From Clostridiales bacterium UBA1390 (GTDB lineage Bacteria; Bacillota; Clostridia; Lachnospirales; Bianqueaceae): 32,870 bases of DNA. Numbering within the stretch: the stretch's first letter is position 1; each line of letters opens with the position of its first letter. The stretch is taken from positions 1-32,870 of the forward strand of contig DBQQ01000040.1 in NCBI GenBank assembly GCA_002305315.1, in the 5' to 3' direction. The translations under genes were made by a program, and so were the position numbers. The notes under the pieces were generated by a model that made no database searches, was not told where the DNA came from, and saw only the letters and a list, made by a program, of their open reading frames with translations. Positions 7,558-16,615 of this stretch are shown piece by piece.

Positions 7558-7566
7558 TGTGAGCCA

Positions 7567-7595
7567 TTGACTTTCTGCCCACTCTGTGCTACGAT
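7567..7595 (+). promoter_or_regulatory. Promoter of the thi operon
   Basis: TTGACT (7567-7572), 17-bp spacer, TACGAT (7590-7595). Initiation at about 7602 would start the transcript exactly at the TPP aptamer. Confidence 0.7.
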
Positions 7596-7602
7596 AAAGA
7601 AC

Positions 7603-7696
7603 GACAGGGGCGCTGGGTTTTCCCGGCTGAGATGACCGTAATAGAGCGGTCGGTACCCTTGAACCTGATACGGGTAATGCCGGCGTAGGGAGATGA
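7603..7696 (+). ncRNA. TPP riboswitch (THI box)
   Basis: Conserved THI-box blocks are visible: AGGGGCGC at the 5' side, GGCTGAGATG, then ACCCTTGAACCTGATACGGG and TAATGCCGGCGTAGGGA. It binds thiamine pyrophosphate. The position 115 bp upstream of thiC and the following terminator indicate transcriptional attenuation of the whole operon. Confidence 0.97.
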
Positions 7697-7722
7697 CAAG
7701 ATGGATCTGTTCTATATACAGA

Positions 7723-7757
7723 GCCACGAGACCTATCCGGTCGCGTGGCCTTTTTTA
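7723..7757 (+). terminator. TPP riboswitch terminator
   Basis: GCCACG-a-GACC-tatcc-GGTC-g-CGTGGC with one mismatch, followed by CTTTTTT. Expected to form when TPP is bound. It precedes the AGGAGG of thiC by about 40 bp. Confidence 0.85.
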
Positions 7758-7811
7758 TCTTTGCGACCTCCTGCGGCATCCATGTATCCATGATCAACAG
7801 GAGGTTTTTAC

Positions 7812-9113
7812 ATGAATTATTCTACACAAATGCAGGCAGCCCGTCTGGGTATCATCACGCCCCAGATGGAGGCCGTAGCCCAGAAGGAATACCGCACCGG
7901 CGAAGAGATCCGCGATCTGGTTGCCAAGGGACAGGTGGTCATCTGTGCCAACCATAAGCATACCTGTCTGGATCCGCAGGGCATCGGTTCCATGCTGCGT
8001 ACCAAAATCAATGTCAACCTGGGAGTTTCCCGCGATTGTCGAGATTATGACGAAGAAATGAAAAAGGTCATGGCCGCGGTCCACATGGGCGCCGAGGCGA
8101 TCATGGATCTGTCCTCCCATGGCGATACCGCTCCCTTCCGCCGAAAACTCACATCCGAGTGCCCTGCTATCATCGGGACTGTGCCCGTATATGATGCTGT
8201 CATTCATTATAAACGCGACCTGGCCACCTTGAGCGCGAAAGATTTTATCGATGTGATTCGCTTACACGCGGAAGACGGCGTGGATTTCGTAACACTGCAC
8301 TGTGGCATCACACGAAAAACCATCGATCAGATCCGTTCCCACAAGCGCAAGATGAATATCGTATCCCGCGGCGGTTCCCTGATCTTTGCCTGGATGAGTA
8401 TGACAGGGCAGGAAAATCCTTTCTATGAATATTATGATGAGATCCTGGAAATCTGCCGCGAGCATGATGTCACCATCTCTTTAGGAGATGCCTGCCGTCC
8501 CGGATGCCTGGCGGATGCTTCTGATGTCTGCCAGATCGAAGAGCTGGTTCGTCTGGGAGAACTGACAAAGCGGGCATGGGAAAAGGACGTGCAGGTCATG
8601 GTAGAAGGGCCCGGTCACATGCCTCTGGATCAGATTGCCGCCAACATGAAGATCCAGCAAACCCTTTGCATGGGAGCGCCTTTCTATGTATTGGGCCCTC
8701 TGGTAACCGATATCGCTCCTGGATATGATCACATCACGGCCGCGATCGGTGGTGCCGTAGCGGCTATGAGCGGCGCTTCCTTCCTCTGCTATGTGACGCC
8801 CGCCGAACACCTGGCGCTGCCCAATCTGGAAGATGTTAAGCAAGGCATCATCGCTTCTAAAATCGCGGCGCATGCAGCGGATATCGCTAAGGGCGTACCG
8901 CATGCACGGGATATCGACGACCGGATGTCCGAGGCTCGTCAGAAATTCGATTGGGATGCCCAGTGGGCCTGCGCTCTGGATCCGGAAACCGCGAAGGCCA
9001 TTCGTGACAGCCGGAGTCCGGAACAGGAAGACTCCTGTTCCATGTGCGGTAAATTCTGTGCCGTTCGAAGCATGAATAAGGCCCTGGCTGGCGAATACAT
9101 TGATATTCTATGA
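7812..9113 (+). CDS. thiC: Phosphomethylpyrimidine synthase ThiC
   Basis: A 433-residue radical SAM enzyme that rearranges 5-aminoimidazole ribotide into 4-amino-5-hydroxymethyl-2-methylpyrimidine phosphate for thiamine. Family signatures include [31 protein letters not shown] and [14 protein letters not shown]. The C-terminal Fe-S motif reads CSMCGKFC, spacing CX2CX3C, one residue tighter than the CX2CX4C of classical ThiC; the DNA confirms this spacing. ATG is preceded by AGGAGG. The stop overlaps the thiM start as ATGA. It is the first gene of the TPP-controlled operon. Confidence 0.97.
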   Translation: MNYSTQMQAARLGIITPQMEAVAQKEYRTGEEIRDLVAKGQVVICANHKHTCLDPQGIGSMLRTKINVNLGVSRDCRDYDEEMKKVMAAVHMGAEAIMDLSSHGDTAPFRRKLTSECPAIIGTVPVYDAVIHYKRDLATLSAKDFIDVIRLHAEDGVDFVTLHCGITRKTIDQIRSHKRKMNIVSRGGSLIFAWMSMTGQENPFYEYYDEILEICREHDVTISLGDACRPGCLADASDVCQIEELVRLGELTKRAWEKDVQVMVEGPGHMPLDQIAANMKIQQTLCMGAPFYVLGPLVTDIAPGYDHITAAIGGAVAAMSGASFLCYVTPAEHLALPNLEDVKQGIIASKIAAHAADIAKGVPHARDIDDRMSEARQKFDWDAQWACALDPETAKAIRDSRSPEQEDSCSMCGKFCAVRSMNKALAGEYIDIL

Positions 9114-9925
9114 AAACCATATGGAACCGTGTTCACGAAAAAGCGCCCCTGGTTCATGCGATCACCAATTATGTGACAATCAATGACTGTGCCAATATGG
9201 TATTGGCCTCCGGCGCTTCTCCCATCATGGCAGAGGCCCCCGAAGAGGTCGCGGAGATCAGCAGCCGCAGTCAGGGTCTTCTTCTGAATCTGGGCATGCT
9301 GCGTTCTGATAAACTGGAGGCCATGATTCTAGCCGGACATGCGGCAAACAAGCGAGGTATCCCTGTCGTTTTTGACCCTGTCGGTGTCGGCGCCAGCGCC
9401 TTTCGGATGAATAGTGCCCGTCAGCTTTTACACGAAGTCTCCTGTTCTGTCATACGCGGCAATGCCTCCGAGATCCTATCCCTTTGTCAAGTCGGCTCCT
9501 CACAGGGTGTGGATGCCGCGAAAGCCGATGCCCTCACGCAGGATACTCTCGTTCAGAATGCGTCTTACGCGAGGGATCTAGCCCGAAGAACTCATTCTAT
9601 CATTGCCATGACCGGAGAGATAGATCTCGTAACAGACGGTCATATCGTCTATCAAAATCATCACGGCTGTTCCATGCTCTCCCGGCTGACCGGCAGCGGA
9701 TGCATGCTCTCCGCTCTCGTTACGGCCGCGGTGGCCGCGAACCCCGAGGATCCTCTCCTGGCGACCCTGACAGCCGTCACGGCAATGGGTCTCTGCGGTG
9801 AGATCGCTGCGCGCCGAATGCGTGAACAGGATGGAAATGGCTCTTTTCGCACCTATTTGCTGGATGCTGTATTTTGTCTAACCGGTGAGAAATTGGAGGA
9901 ACAAGCGCATTATGAAATCTGGTAA
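9110..9925 (+). CDS. thiM: Hydroxyethylthiazole kinase ThiM
   Basis: A 271-residue ribokinase-like ATP enzyme that phosphorylates 4-methyl-5-(2-hydroxyethyl)thiazole in thiamine salvage. Diagnostic segments are [26 protein letters not shown] at the N-terminus (substrate site), [20 protein letters not shown] and the anion-hole region [12 protein letters not shown] with catalytic Cys. It overlaps thiC by four bases and runs into thiE. Together with ThiW it implies thiazole is imported rather than made by this operon. Confidence 0.96.
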   Translation: MKTIWNRVHEKAPLVHAITNYVTINDCANMVLASGASPIMAEAPEEVAEISSRSQGLLLNLGMLRSDKLEAMILAGHAANKRGIPVVFDPVGVGASAFRMNSARQLLHEVSCSVIRGNASEILSLCQVGSSQGVDAAKADALTQDTLVQNASYARDLARRTHSIIAMTGEIDLVTDGHIVYQNHHGCSMLSRLTGSGCMLSALVTAAVAANPEDPLLATLTAVTAMGLCGEIAARRMREQDGNGSFRTYLLDAVFCLTGEKLEEQAHYEIW

Positions 9926-10556
9926 TTCCCTATTTACACTCTATGCCGTAACGGACCGCACCTGGCTGGGCGGCGCTTCGCTGTCCTGGGCCGTGAAGGA
10001 GGCCCTGACGGGCGGCATTACGCTATTACAGCTTCGCGAAAAAAACCTGACAGATCGCGAGATGCTACAGGAAGCCCAGGAATTGCTGCCGCTTTGTCAT
10101 CGGCATGGTGTTCCTCTGATCATCAATGACCGTGTACAGGTAGCTCTGGACGCCGGTGCAGATGGCGTTCATCTGGGTCAGGAGGACATGTCTCCGCGGG
10201 AAGCCAGGGCCATCCTCGGACCCGATGCGATCATCGGTGTGTCTGCACGCACGGTGGGAAGCGCACAGAGAGCCGAACAGGAGGGAGCGGATTATCTGGG
10301 CGTTGGCGCCGTCTTTTCCACGTCGACGAAGACAGACGCTCAAAATATCTCTCCCGAAACTCTGCGGCAGATCTGTCAGGCAGTTCATATTCCCGTAGTC
10401 GCCATCGGCGGGATCGGCCCGGACAATATCTTAGAACTCCTGGGCTGCGGTATCCAGGGCGTCGCTGTTGTCTCTTCCATCTTCGCGCAGAAGAACATCG
10501 CCCAGGCGGCTTCCCGTCTTCGCGCATTATCAGAACAAATCATTATACAAAAATAG
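9912..10556 (+). CDS. thiE: Thiamine-phosphate synthase ThiE
   Basis: A 214-residue TIM-barrel enzyme that joins HMP-pyrophosphate to thiazole phosphate. Family motifs are LQLREKNLTDREML, PLIINDRVQVALDAGADGVHLGQEDM, GADYLGVGAVFSTSTK and PVVAIGGIGPDN. The open frame begins at GTG 9885, inside thiM. ATG 9912 is preferred because GGAGG (9895-9899) lies upstream and the family usually begins shortly before the LYAVTDR strand. The gene overlaps the thiM end by 14 bp, so translation is probably coupled. Confidence 0.95.
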   Translation: MKSGNSLFTLYAVTDRTWLGGASLSWAVKEALTGGITLLQLREKNLTDREMLQEAQELLPLCHRHGVPLIINDRVQVALDAGADGVHLGQEDMSPREARAILGPDAIIGVSARTVGSAQRAEQEGADYLGVGAVFSTSTKTDAQNISPETLRQICQAVHIPVVAIGGIGPDNILELLGCGIQGVAVVSSIFAQKNIAQAASRLRALSEQIIIQK

Positions 10557-10570
10557 AAAGGATCCTTCTC

Positions 10571-11086
10571 ATGAAAAATCAATCTGTCTTCAAACTGGTT
10601 CTTGCCGGTATTTTAGTTGCAGTGGCCGTTGCCGCCTCTTCCTTCAGCATTCCTGTCGGCGTGACCAAGTGTCTGCCCGTACAGCATCTAGTCAATGTGC
10701 TGGCGGCTGTCCTATTAGGCCCCTGGTATGGCGTTATCATGGCATTCCTGACCAGCCTGATCCGTGTGGCACTCAGCACCGGCAGTCTGCTGGCTTTCCC
10801 CGGCAGCATGTGCGGCGCGCTGCTATGCGGCCTGGCATATCGGTATACGGGCCGCCTCGTTTTGACCTATCTGGGAGAGATCATCGGTACCGGCTTCATC
10901 GGTGCGCTTCTCTCTTATCCCATTGCGCTGTGGCTCATGGGCAATACCTCTGCGGCACTCTTTGGCTTTGTGATTCCCTTCTCTGTCAGCACCATCGGCG
11001 GAACCCTGATTGCCGCCGTTGTCATTGGCATTTTACAGAAAGCACATATGCTGACGCCATCCGGCCTCACATTGCATAAGGAATAA
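10571..11086 (+). CDS. thiW: Thiazole ECF transporter S component ThiW
   Basis: A 171-residue membrane protein of about five or six helices. The motifs [21 protein letters not shown] (here [18 protein letters not shown]) and [13 protein letters not shown] are characteristic of ThiW, the predicted substrate-binding subunit for hydroxyethylthiazole uptake with a shared ECF module. Position between thiE and thiD and beside thiM supports thiazole salvage. It starts 14 bp after thiE with an AAAGGA ribosome binding site. No energising ECF genes lie in the window. Confidence 0.92.
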   Translation: MKNQSVFKLVLAGILVAVAVAASSFSIPVGVTKCLPVQHLVNVLAAVLLGPWYGVIMAFLTSLIRVALSTGSLLAFPGSMCGALLCGLAYRYTGRLVLTYLGEIIGTGFIGALLSYPIALWLMGNTSAALFGFVIPFSVSTIGGTLIAAVVIGILQKAHMLTPSGLTLHKE

Positions 11087-11089
11087 ACC

Positions 11090-11881
11090 ATGCGTACCGT
11101 TTTATCCATTGCGGGTTCGGATTGTAGCGGCGGTGCAGGCATCCAGGCGGATCTGAAAACCATTGCAGCACATCGCCTATATGGCATGAGCGTCATCACG
11201 GCGCTGACCGCACAGAACACGCTGGGGGTCCAGCGTGTTCTGCCCATCGGCGCAGATTTCGTCACGGCTCAGCTCGACAGTATTTTTACGGATATCTATC
11301 CGGACAGCGTTAAGATCGGCATGATTCCTGATCTTTCGGTGGCGCAGGCCATCGTCACATGTCTGCGCCATTTCGAGGCCAAGAACATTGTCATCGACCC
11401 CGTCATGGCATCTAGTAGCGGTCAAATTTTATCCCGCACAGACTCCCTGCAGTTCCTTTTGCAGCATCTGTTTCCGCTGGCTCGTCTGATCACACCTAAT
11501 CTGCCGGAAATGGAAATCCTGTGTGGGTTTCCGATCGTCAACCAAAAGGCTATGGTGCAAGGCGCCCAGTCTCTTTTTTCTGTTCTTCATGTTCCAATTC
11601 TGGTCAAAGGCGGACATCTGGCGCAGGATGAGGCCGCAGACCTTCTTTATGATGGATATGAATTCCATTGGTTTTCTCATGCACGCCTTCAAAATCCCAA
11701 TACGCACGGCACGGGATGCACCCTTTCCTCGGCCATTGCCTGTAACCTGGCCAATGGCCTCTCACTGAAAGATAGTGTAGCCCGCGCAAAGGAATATGTG
11801 ACAAGCGCGATTGCCGCCGGTTTGCGGCTAGGGCATGGATGCGGGCCACTGAATCATATGTATAAAGACATGTCTCACTAA
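11090..11881 (+). CDS. thiD: Bifunctional HMP / HMP-phosphate kinase ThiD
   Basis: A 263-residue ribokinase-fold enzyme that phosphorylates hydroxymethylpyrimidine and its monophosphate to give HMP-PP, one of the two ThiE substrates. Family features are [21 protein letters not shown] at the N-terminus, [16 protein letters not shown] and [14 protein letters not shown] with the catalytic Cys/anion hole. It begins three bases after thiW stops and ends the thi operon. A run of eight T follows the stop (11884-11891) but only a weak stem precedes it, so the end of the transcript is unclear. Confidence 0.96.
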   Translation: MRTVLSIAGSDCSGGAGIQADLKTIAAHRLYGMSVITALTAQNTLGVQRVLPIGADFVTAQLDSIFTDIYPDSVKIGMIPDLSVAQAIVTCLRHFEAKNIVIDPVMASSSGQILSRTDSLQFLLQHLFPLARLITPNLPEMEILCGFPIVNQKAMVQGAQSLFSVLHVPILVKGGHLAQDEAADLLYDGYEFHWFSHARLQNPNTHGTGCTLSSAIACNLANGLSLKDSVARAKEYVTSAIAAGLRLGHGCGPLNHMYKDMSH

Positions 11882-11910
11882 CATTTTTTTTACAATTTCG
11901 CAAAAAGGTG

Positions 11911-11939
11911 TTGAAAACCCTGTCAAAATATGATATTGT
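11911..11939 (+). promoter_or_regulatory. Promoter of the first NCS2 permease
   Basis: TTGAAA (11911-11916), 17-bp spacer, TATTGT (11934-11939). No purine riboswitch is recognisable in the short leader. Confidence 0.6.
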
Positions 11940-11948
11940 AAATATAAC

Positions 11949-11967
11949 TGAGAAGTTGTATTTCTCA
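11949..11967. promoter_or_regulatory. Palindrome at the permease transcription start
   Basis: TGAGAA-gttgtat-TTCTCA is a perfect 6-bp inverted repeat with a 7-nt centre, lying at about +3 to +21 of the predicted transcript. A repressor operator is plausible but the binding protein is unknown. Confidence 0.35.
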
Positions 11968-11996
11968 AATTATCAATTTTTTAGGAGAGGTGCTAT

Positions 11997-13352
11997 ATGG
12001 AAAAGTTTTTTCATCTAAAAGAAAACGGCACTACTGTCTCAAAGGAGATTACCGCAGGGTTGACGACATTTTTCGCGATGTCCTATATCATTGTCGTAAA
12101 CCCGAGTATTCTCTCACAATCGGGCATGGAGTGGGGTGCAGTATTCCTGGCAACCATCATTGCCTCTATTATTGGTACCCTGGTTATGGGCCTTGTGGCG
12201 AATGTTCCTTACGCACAGGCGCCTGGCATGGGCTTAAACGCTTTCTTTGTTTACACCGTATGTTTCACGCTGGGCTTTACCTGGCAGCAGGCTCTTTCGA
12301 TGGTCTTCATCTGCGGTCTTCTGAATATCTTCATCACGGTCACGAAGATTCGTAAGTATATCATCAAGTCCATCCCTGTCAGCCTTCAGAATGCAATTGG
12401 CGGTGGTATTGGTATCTTTGTTGCGTACATCGGTCTTCTGAATGTAGGAATTGTTGGCTTTGGCAGCGGCGTTCCCGCACTGGCTACACTGAACCAGCCC
12501 CAGTTTTGGGTATTCATCATCGGTCTGATCCTGACGGTTGTTCTGCTGGTACTGAAGGTCAAGGGCGCCATCCTGATCGCTATCATTGCTACGACTCTGA
12601 TCGGTATTCCGTTTGGCGTTACCTCTCCGCAGGAAACCACCAGCTTCACAGAAGCATGTCAGGCACTGCCGACTACCTTCCTCGCGATCTTCCGCGAAGG
12701 CGGCATTGGCAGCCTGTTCACAGATATGTCCAAGCTGCCGTTGGTTCTGATCACCATATTCTCCTTCAGCATCTCTGATACATTTGATACAATCGGTACT
12801 TTCATTGGAACTGGACGCCGCAGCGGTATCTTCAGCGCAGAAGACGAAAAGGCCATGGAAAGCAGCTCTGGTTTTCATTCCAAGCTGGACAAGGCTCTCT
12901 TCGCAGACGCTACTGCTACCTCTATCGGTGCTTTGATCGGAACATCCAATACCACGACTTTCGTAGAGAGTGCAGCAGGTATTGGTGCAGGGGGACGTAC
13001 AGGTCTGACTTCCGTCGTCGTTGCGATCTGCTTCGCTCTTTCCTCTTTCCTTGCAACCTTTGTCAGCGCGGTTCCCTTCGCGGCTACCGCTCCTGCATTA
13101 GTTGCCGTTGGTGTGATGATGATGTCTTCCTTCAAGGAAATCGACTGGTCTGATCTGAACGAGGCGGTTCCCGCTTTCTTTGCAGGCATCTTTATGGCGC
13201 TGTGTTACAGCATCTCCTATGGTATCGCCGCTGGCTTTATCTTCTACTGTATCATCAAGATTGCTACCGGAAAGGCCAAAGAGATTCATCCGATTCTGTG
13301 GGTATGTACCGCGCTGTTTATCCTGAATTTCGTATTGTTGGCATTACTGTAA
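11997..13352 (+). CDS. NCS2 purine permease, AzgA-type (guanine/hypoxanthine or adenine)
   Basis: A 451-residue membrane carrier with about 12-14 helices. Family motifs are EITAGLTTFFAMSYIIVVNPSIL at the start, YAQAPGMGLNAFF, the DTFDTIGTFIGTG segment and a GTSNTTTFVESAAGIGAGGRTGLTS loop, all typical of the AzgA/PbuG/GhxP subfamily of proton-coupled purine uptake. Which purine is carried cannot be read from the sequence. It has its own promoter and a strong terminator (13373-13418), so it is monocistronic, although another nucleobase permease follows immediately. Confidence 0.93.
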   Translation: MEKFFHLKENGTTVSKEITAGLTTFFAMSYIIVVNPSILSQSGMEWGAVFLATIIASIIGTLVMGLVANVPYAQAPGMGLNAFFVYTVCFTLGFTWQQALSMVFICGLLNIFITVTKIRKYIIKSIPVSLQNAIGGGIGIFVAYIGLLNVGIVGFGSGVPALATLNQPQFWVFIIGLILTVVLLVLKVKGAILIAIIATTLIGIPFGVTSPQETTSFTEACQALPTTFLAIFREGGIGSLFTDMSKLPLVLITIFSFSISDTFDTIGTFIGTGRRSGIFSAEDEKAMESSSGFHSKLDKALFADATATSIGALIGTSNTTTFVESAAGIGAGGRTGLTSVVVAICFALSSFLATFVSAVPFAATAPALVAVGVMMMSSFKEIDWSDLNEAVPAFFAGIFMALCYSISYGIAAGFIFYCIIKIATGKAKEIHPILWVCTALFILNFVLLALL

Positions 13353-13372
13353 TCATAATCTAACAAAAAACG

Positions 13373-13418
13373 GGGGAAGATACAGGAGCGTATGCTCTTC
13401 TATCTTCCCCTCTCTTTT
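13373..13418 (+). terminator. Terminator between the two permeases
   Basis: GGGGAAGATA-cag-GAGC-gtat-GCTC-ttc-TATCTTCCCC, a two-tier stem, followed by TCTCTTTTT. The next gene's ribosome binding site follows within 20 bp, so an attenuator role is also possible. Confidence 0.88.
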
Positions 13419-13447
13419 TGAAGAATCCACCAGAAAGGATTAAAAAA

Positions 13448-14851
13448 ATGAAACAGGATCAATCGACTATCGGATACTTGCCGGAAGAACGTCCAGGATT
13501 TGTGAAGCTTCTCCTGTACGCGATTCAGCAGGTGATCGTCATGTTTCCAGCGACGGTGACTGTGGCGCTCGTCACCGGATTTCAGGTCTCTACCACCATC
13601 TTCGCCAGCGGACTCGCCACATTTTGCTTCATCCTGATTACCGGCAAGAAGATTCCTCTATACTATGGTTCCAGCTTCGCCTATCTGACCGCGATCGCCA
13701 GCATGTGTGCGGCCGAAGGATTTGTCAAGGTCGATGGTATCTTGCCGACGGAGGCGATTCAATACGCCCAGTTCGGCATCATCTGCTCGGGGCTTGTGTC
13801 CATCGTGGCCGGCCTGCTGGTTCGCTTTTTTGGAAAGAAAGCCGTGGAGAAAATCCTGCCGCCTTCTATCACCGGCCCGATTGCCATGATTATTGGATTG
13901 ACGCTGGCAGGTAACGCACTCAGTGATGCGATCCCGAATGTGACGGAAGTCACCAGCGAATCCATCGTCTGGACGATGGTCGCGCTGATCACTCTGATCT
14001 CCACGATTCTATATGCGAAATACCTGAAGGGATTTTTAGGACAGCTGCCTCTCCTGCTGGGCGTCCTGACCGGATGTGCGGCCGCGGGGATCGCCTATGC
14101 CTTCGGCTGGGGCAATCTGTTCCGCTCCATGCCTGCGGCTGCCCTGGAAGCTTCCATCTTCCGCTTCGGCGATGGGTCTATTTTTGCCGTTCCGGCCTTT
14201 TCACTGCCTAAGGTCTCCTGGTCTGCAGTGGCTGCGATCATGCCGATTGCGATTGCCACGATTCCGGAATCGACGGCACATATGTATCAGCTGGATATCT
14301 ACGTCAACGATGTTGCACGCAAAAAGGGGAAGAAAACAAAGTATAACCTGATCGATCTGCTCGACCGCAATCTGATCGGCGATGGGATCTGCGATATGAT
14401 CTCCGGCGCCGTCGGTGGCCCTGCCGGTACGAATTACGGGGAAAATATCAGCACGATGGCCATCACCAAAGTATTCTCGGTTCCTGTCCTTGTTGTGGCT
14501 TCTATCATCGCGATGATTATCAGCTTCTTTACGCCGCTGATTCAGGTGATTTACGGCATCCCACTGGCAGTCATCGGAGGACTGGAAATCTATCTGTTCG
14601 GCGCGATTGCCGCACAGGGTATCGCCATCATGATCGAGAAGAAAGTCGATATGTTCTCTTCCAAGAACATCGCCATCATCGCCTCCATCATGGTCATCGG
14701 TATTGGTGGAAATTATGCCTTTGGCGGCAATATTCCTTTCTTCGGCCTGCAGGTTCCCTGTATCGCTGGAGCCGCTATCTTTGGAATCCTGCTCAATCTG
14801 CTTTTGAGCATTGGAGAAAAGAAGCCGGCAGAAGAAGAGACCGAAGCGTAA
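13448..14851 (+). CDS. NCS2 uracil/xanthine permease (UraA-like)
   Basis: A 467-residue carrier of the nucleobase-cation symporter 2 family. The substrate-site helix contains PIAIATIPESTAHM, matching the VEHIGH region of UraA, and GGPAGTNYGENISTMAITKVFSVPV matches the second conserved segment. The ending PLAVIGGLEIYLFGAIAAQGI is also typical. Uracil is the likeliest substrate, xanthine or uric acid the alternatives. An in-frame TTG at 13418 lies inside the upstream terminator, so ATG 13448 with AAAGGA is the start. No separate promoter is evident; read-through of the preceding terminator may supply expression. Confidence 0.92.
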   Translation: MKQDQSTIGYLPEERPGFVKLLLYAIQQVIVMFPATVTVALVTGFQVSTTIFASGLATFCFILITGKKIPLYYGSSFAYLTAIASMCAAEGFVKVDGILPTEAIQYAQFGIICSGLVSIVAGLLVRFFGKKAVEKILPPSITGPIAMIIGLTLAGNALSDAIPNVTEVTSESIVWTMVALITLISTILYAKYLKGFLGQLPLLLGVLTGCAAAGIAYAFGWGNLFRSMPAAALEASIFRFGDGSIFAVPAFSLPKVSWSAVAAIMPIAIATIPESTAHMYQLDIYVNDVARKKGKKTKYNLIDLLDRNLIGDGICDMISGAVGGPAGTNYGENISTMAITKVFSVPVLVVASIIAMIISFFTPLIQVIYGIPLAVIGGLEIYLFGAIAAQGIAIMIEKKVDMFSSKNIAIIASIMVIGIGGNYAFGGNIPFFGLQVPCIAGAAIFGILLNLLLSIGEKKPAEEETEA

Positions 14852-14856
14852 AACAG

Positions 14857-14896
14857 AGGCAGCGATTCTCGTGTAGAGATATCGCTGCCTTTTTTA
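14857..14896 (+). terminator. Terminator after the uracil permease
   Basis: AGGCAGCGAT pairs with ATCGCTGCCT, with an inner TCTC/GAGA stem, followed by TTTTTT. The gene beyond is convergent and ends 13 bp later, so it may also halt the minus-strand surface operon. Confidence 0.9.
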
Positions 14897-14908
14897 TTCG
14901 CAAATCTT

Positions 14909-16138
14909 TTATAGGTTCACTTCCAGCAGCCATTGCGCCTCTTCTTCCGGCTGCAGAGGAACCCGCAATAATCCGGCGCCCATCCTGGAAGTCCCTGTCA
15001 GGTTATCCCATTCCAGCCAATAAAGCGCACAGTCCTCGGTAACACCATAACACCCCCAACTCCTGTAGGTTCGCGTGTCGTTTGTGACGGGAATCTCCTC
15101 TTCCCGCAGGATATCCCCCGCGATATCCTGTAATTGCAGCGAGAGGATTCCATTTTCATTACTATATTCCAATCGGCTGTAGATCCCCTGTGTCCCCATC
15201 TCAAACTGGCCATATAGAAAGCTATGCCCTTGTTCCGGCAGAATCTCCATCGTCTGCGTTGTTAGGTCATACCGCAGGATACGGGAGGAATACACCTCTG
15301 GCGTGGTTGTCATATCGGCATCTGTTCCTTCCAAAACATATACCTTTTCTTCCACATAATTCATCCCGTATGCCCAGAACGACGCGGATGCACCCTCATA
15401 CAATACGCTTCCCTCGCCCGTCTTTAGATCATACTGATATAATTCTATGTTTCGTCCTTCTTCACTGTCCGTCTGACAATACAGAAACATACGATTTGCT
15501 TCTAAGATGTACCGGAAATTAGGAGTCATTGAACTCGTCTTTTCATATATTATCTGAGGTTCGCTTGCTTCCTGACCAAGTTTCTGCCGAGAGATCGAGA
15601 GCGTGTATGACGCGGATCCTTCGGCTACACTACTAACGATATTCCCGATATATAGGAAATCGCGATGCAGTCGCACTATAGTATTGGCGCCTCCGGCATA
15701 TTCGATCGCCTGTACCTTTTCTCGTTCTGTGCCATCCAGGCTCAGGGCATATAGGCCCATTTCTCCGGACTGCGTATCCTGCCCTATGAACCAGAGTCGA
15801 TCCTCATACAAACATAGGCCGCCAGTACCCATCGTATACGCGTTGCAGGATGCGTCCTGATGCATGCATTCCGGGCGTCCGCACAGAATACCGGACGTCT
15901 GCGTCTCCTTATCATAATACCGAATGAATGGAGACATCGCAGGAAATACTACAAAGATCTGCTCTTCTGTCTCGCATAATGGGTTCCATGTGGAAAACTC
16001 ATTCTGCATGTCGTACTGCGGCAGATATTCCTCTGTATCAAACCGCGGGTCTAATACCTCGCCCTCTTCCGCGGCGCACGCGCCGAGCAGAATACATGCC
16101 AGACATAAACTCAGAATCCGTCGTATCCTGCGTTTCAT
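14909..16138 (-). CDS. Surface lipoprotein, beta-propeller-like (paralogue B)
   Basis: A 409-residue exported lipoprotein of unknown function. The signal peptide ends in LLGAC, so Cys21 is the lipidated residue. The body is rich in short repeats of the form WFIG/LYALSLDGTE/YLYIG, suggesting beta-propeller blades. A conserved cluster Cys86-X4-Cys91-X-His93-X4-Cys98 (CGRPECMH) could bind metal. It is paralogous to the lipoprotein at 16616-17878, identical over most of the first 50 residues and weakly similar after that. The ribosome binding site GGAGGTGATCCC matches the 16S 3' end over about 11 bases, predicting strong translation. It is the last gene of the operon. Confidence 0.8.
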   Translation of the reverse strand: MKRRIRRILSLCLACILLGACAAEEGEVLDPRFDTEEYLPQYDMQNEFSTWNPLCETEEQIFVVFPAMSPFIRYYDKETQTSGILCGRPECMHQDASCNAYTMGTGGLCLYEDRLWFIGQDTQSGEMGLYALSLDGTEREKVQAIEYAGGANTIVRLHRDFLYIGNIVSSVAEGSASYTLSISRQKLGQEASEPQIIYEKTSSMTPNFRYILEANRMFLYCQTDSEEGRNIELYQYDLKTGEGSVLYEGASASFWAYGMNYVEEKVYVLEGTDADMTTTPEVYSSRILRYDLTTQTMEILPEQGHSFLYGQFEMGTQGIYSRLEYSNENGILSLQLQDIAGDILREEEIPVTNDTRTYRSWGCYGVTEDCALYWLEWDNLTGTSRMGAGLLRVPLQPEEEAQWLLEVNL

Positions 16139-16178
16139 GGGATCACCTCCACTCGTTTGCCTATACTAAACTACCCTT

Positions 16179-16568
16179 TCATCGACTGACAGATAGTGTC
16201 TTTACAATGGTGCTGGTCAAGTAATAACCTGCATGATATTCTACCTTTGCACTCTGTATCTCGGAGTGCTCCAGAACATCACTGGCGGACGTCACATTGC
16301 TCACTGCCCACTTCTGCGCATCCAAATAATCTAATGTATTCCCCGCGGAATTAAAGACCGGCCCATGTAAGGACACAGAATCCGACATCTCATTCGAGAT
16401 CTGCGCCTCTGATGTGACCGTTGCCCTCACCGCTCTCCACGCTCCTGATTCTGTTAAATCCAGTGTTCCGCTGTAATAATAACCAGAATACAGCGTAATG
16501 AAACTATCTGACCGCGCCGCCTGTGCTGGTACCGTCATTGCCATCATCATGATAACCGTCAATATCAT
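16179..16568 (-). CDS. Small secreted protein (paralogue B), probable frameshift near the start
   Basis: The open frame gives 129 residues with a hydrophobic segment and AQA cleavage site but no basic N-terminus and no ribosome binding site. Upstream, AAAGGAG precedes ATG at 16597, which reads MKKKGKSWQA and then stops. Adding one A to the AAAAA tract before GCTGG would fuse MKKKGKKLAG in frame to this protein and give a normal signal peptide. So either the gene is frameshifted, phase-variable, or the sequence has an error. The mature part resembles the protein at 17901-18326 (shared YSG, ISNE, DSxS, GN, YLxA and Y/V-rich end), a likely beta-sandwich. Function unknown. Confidence 0.65.
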   Translation of the reverse strand: MILTVIMMMAMTVPAQAARSDSFITLYSGYYYSGTLDLTESGAWRAVRATVTSEAQISNEMSDSVSLHGPVFNSAGNTLDYLDAQKWAVSNVTSASDVLEHSEIQSAKVEYHAGYYLTSTIVKTLSVSR

Positions 16569-16615
16569 GCCTGCCAGCTTTTTCCCTTTTTCTTCATGAT
16601 ATACTCCTTTCTTCC

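Noticed and set aside
7723..7757. Further copy of the dispersed repeat, because of GCCACG...CGTGGC
   Set aside because: Only the six-base arms match; the rest is the TPP riboswitch terminator and lacks the GAGTTTG and TACAAT parts.
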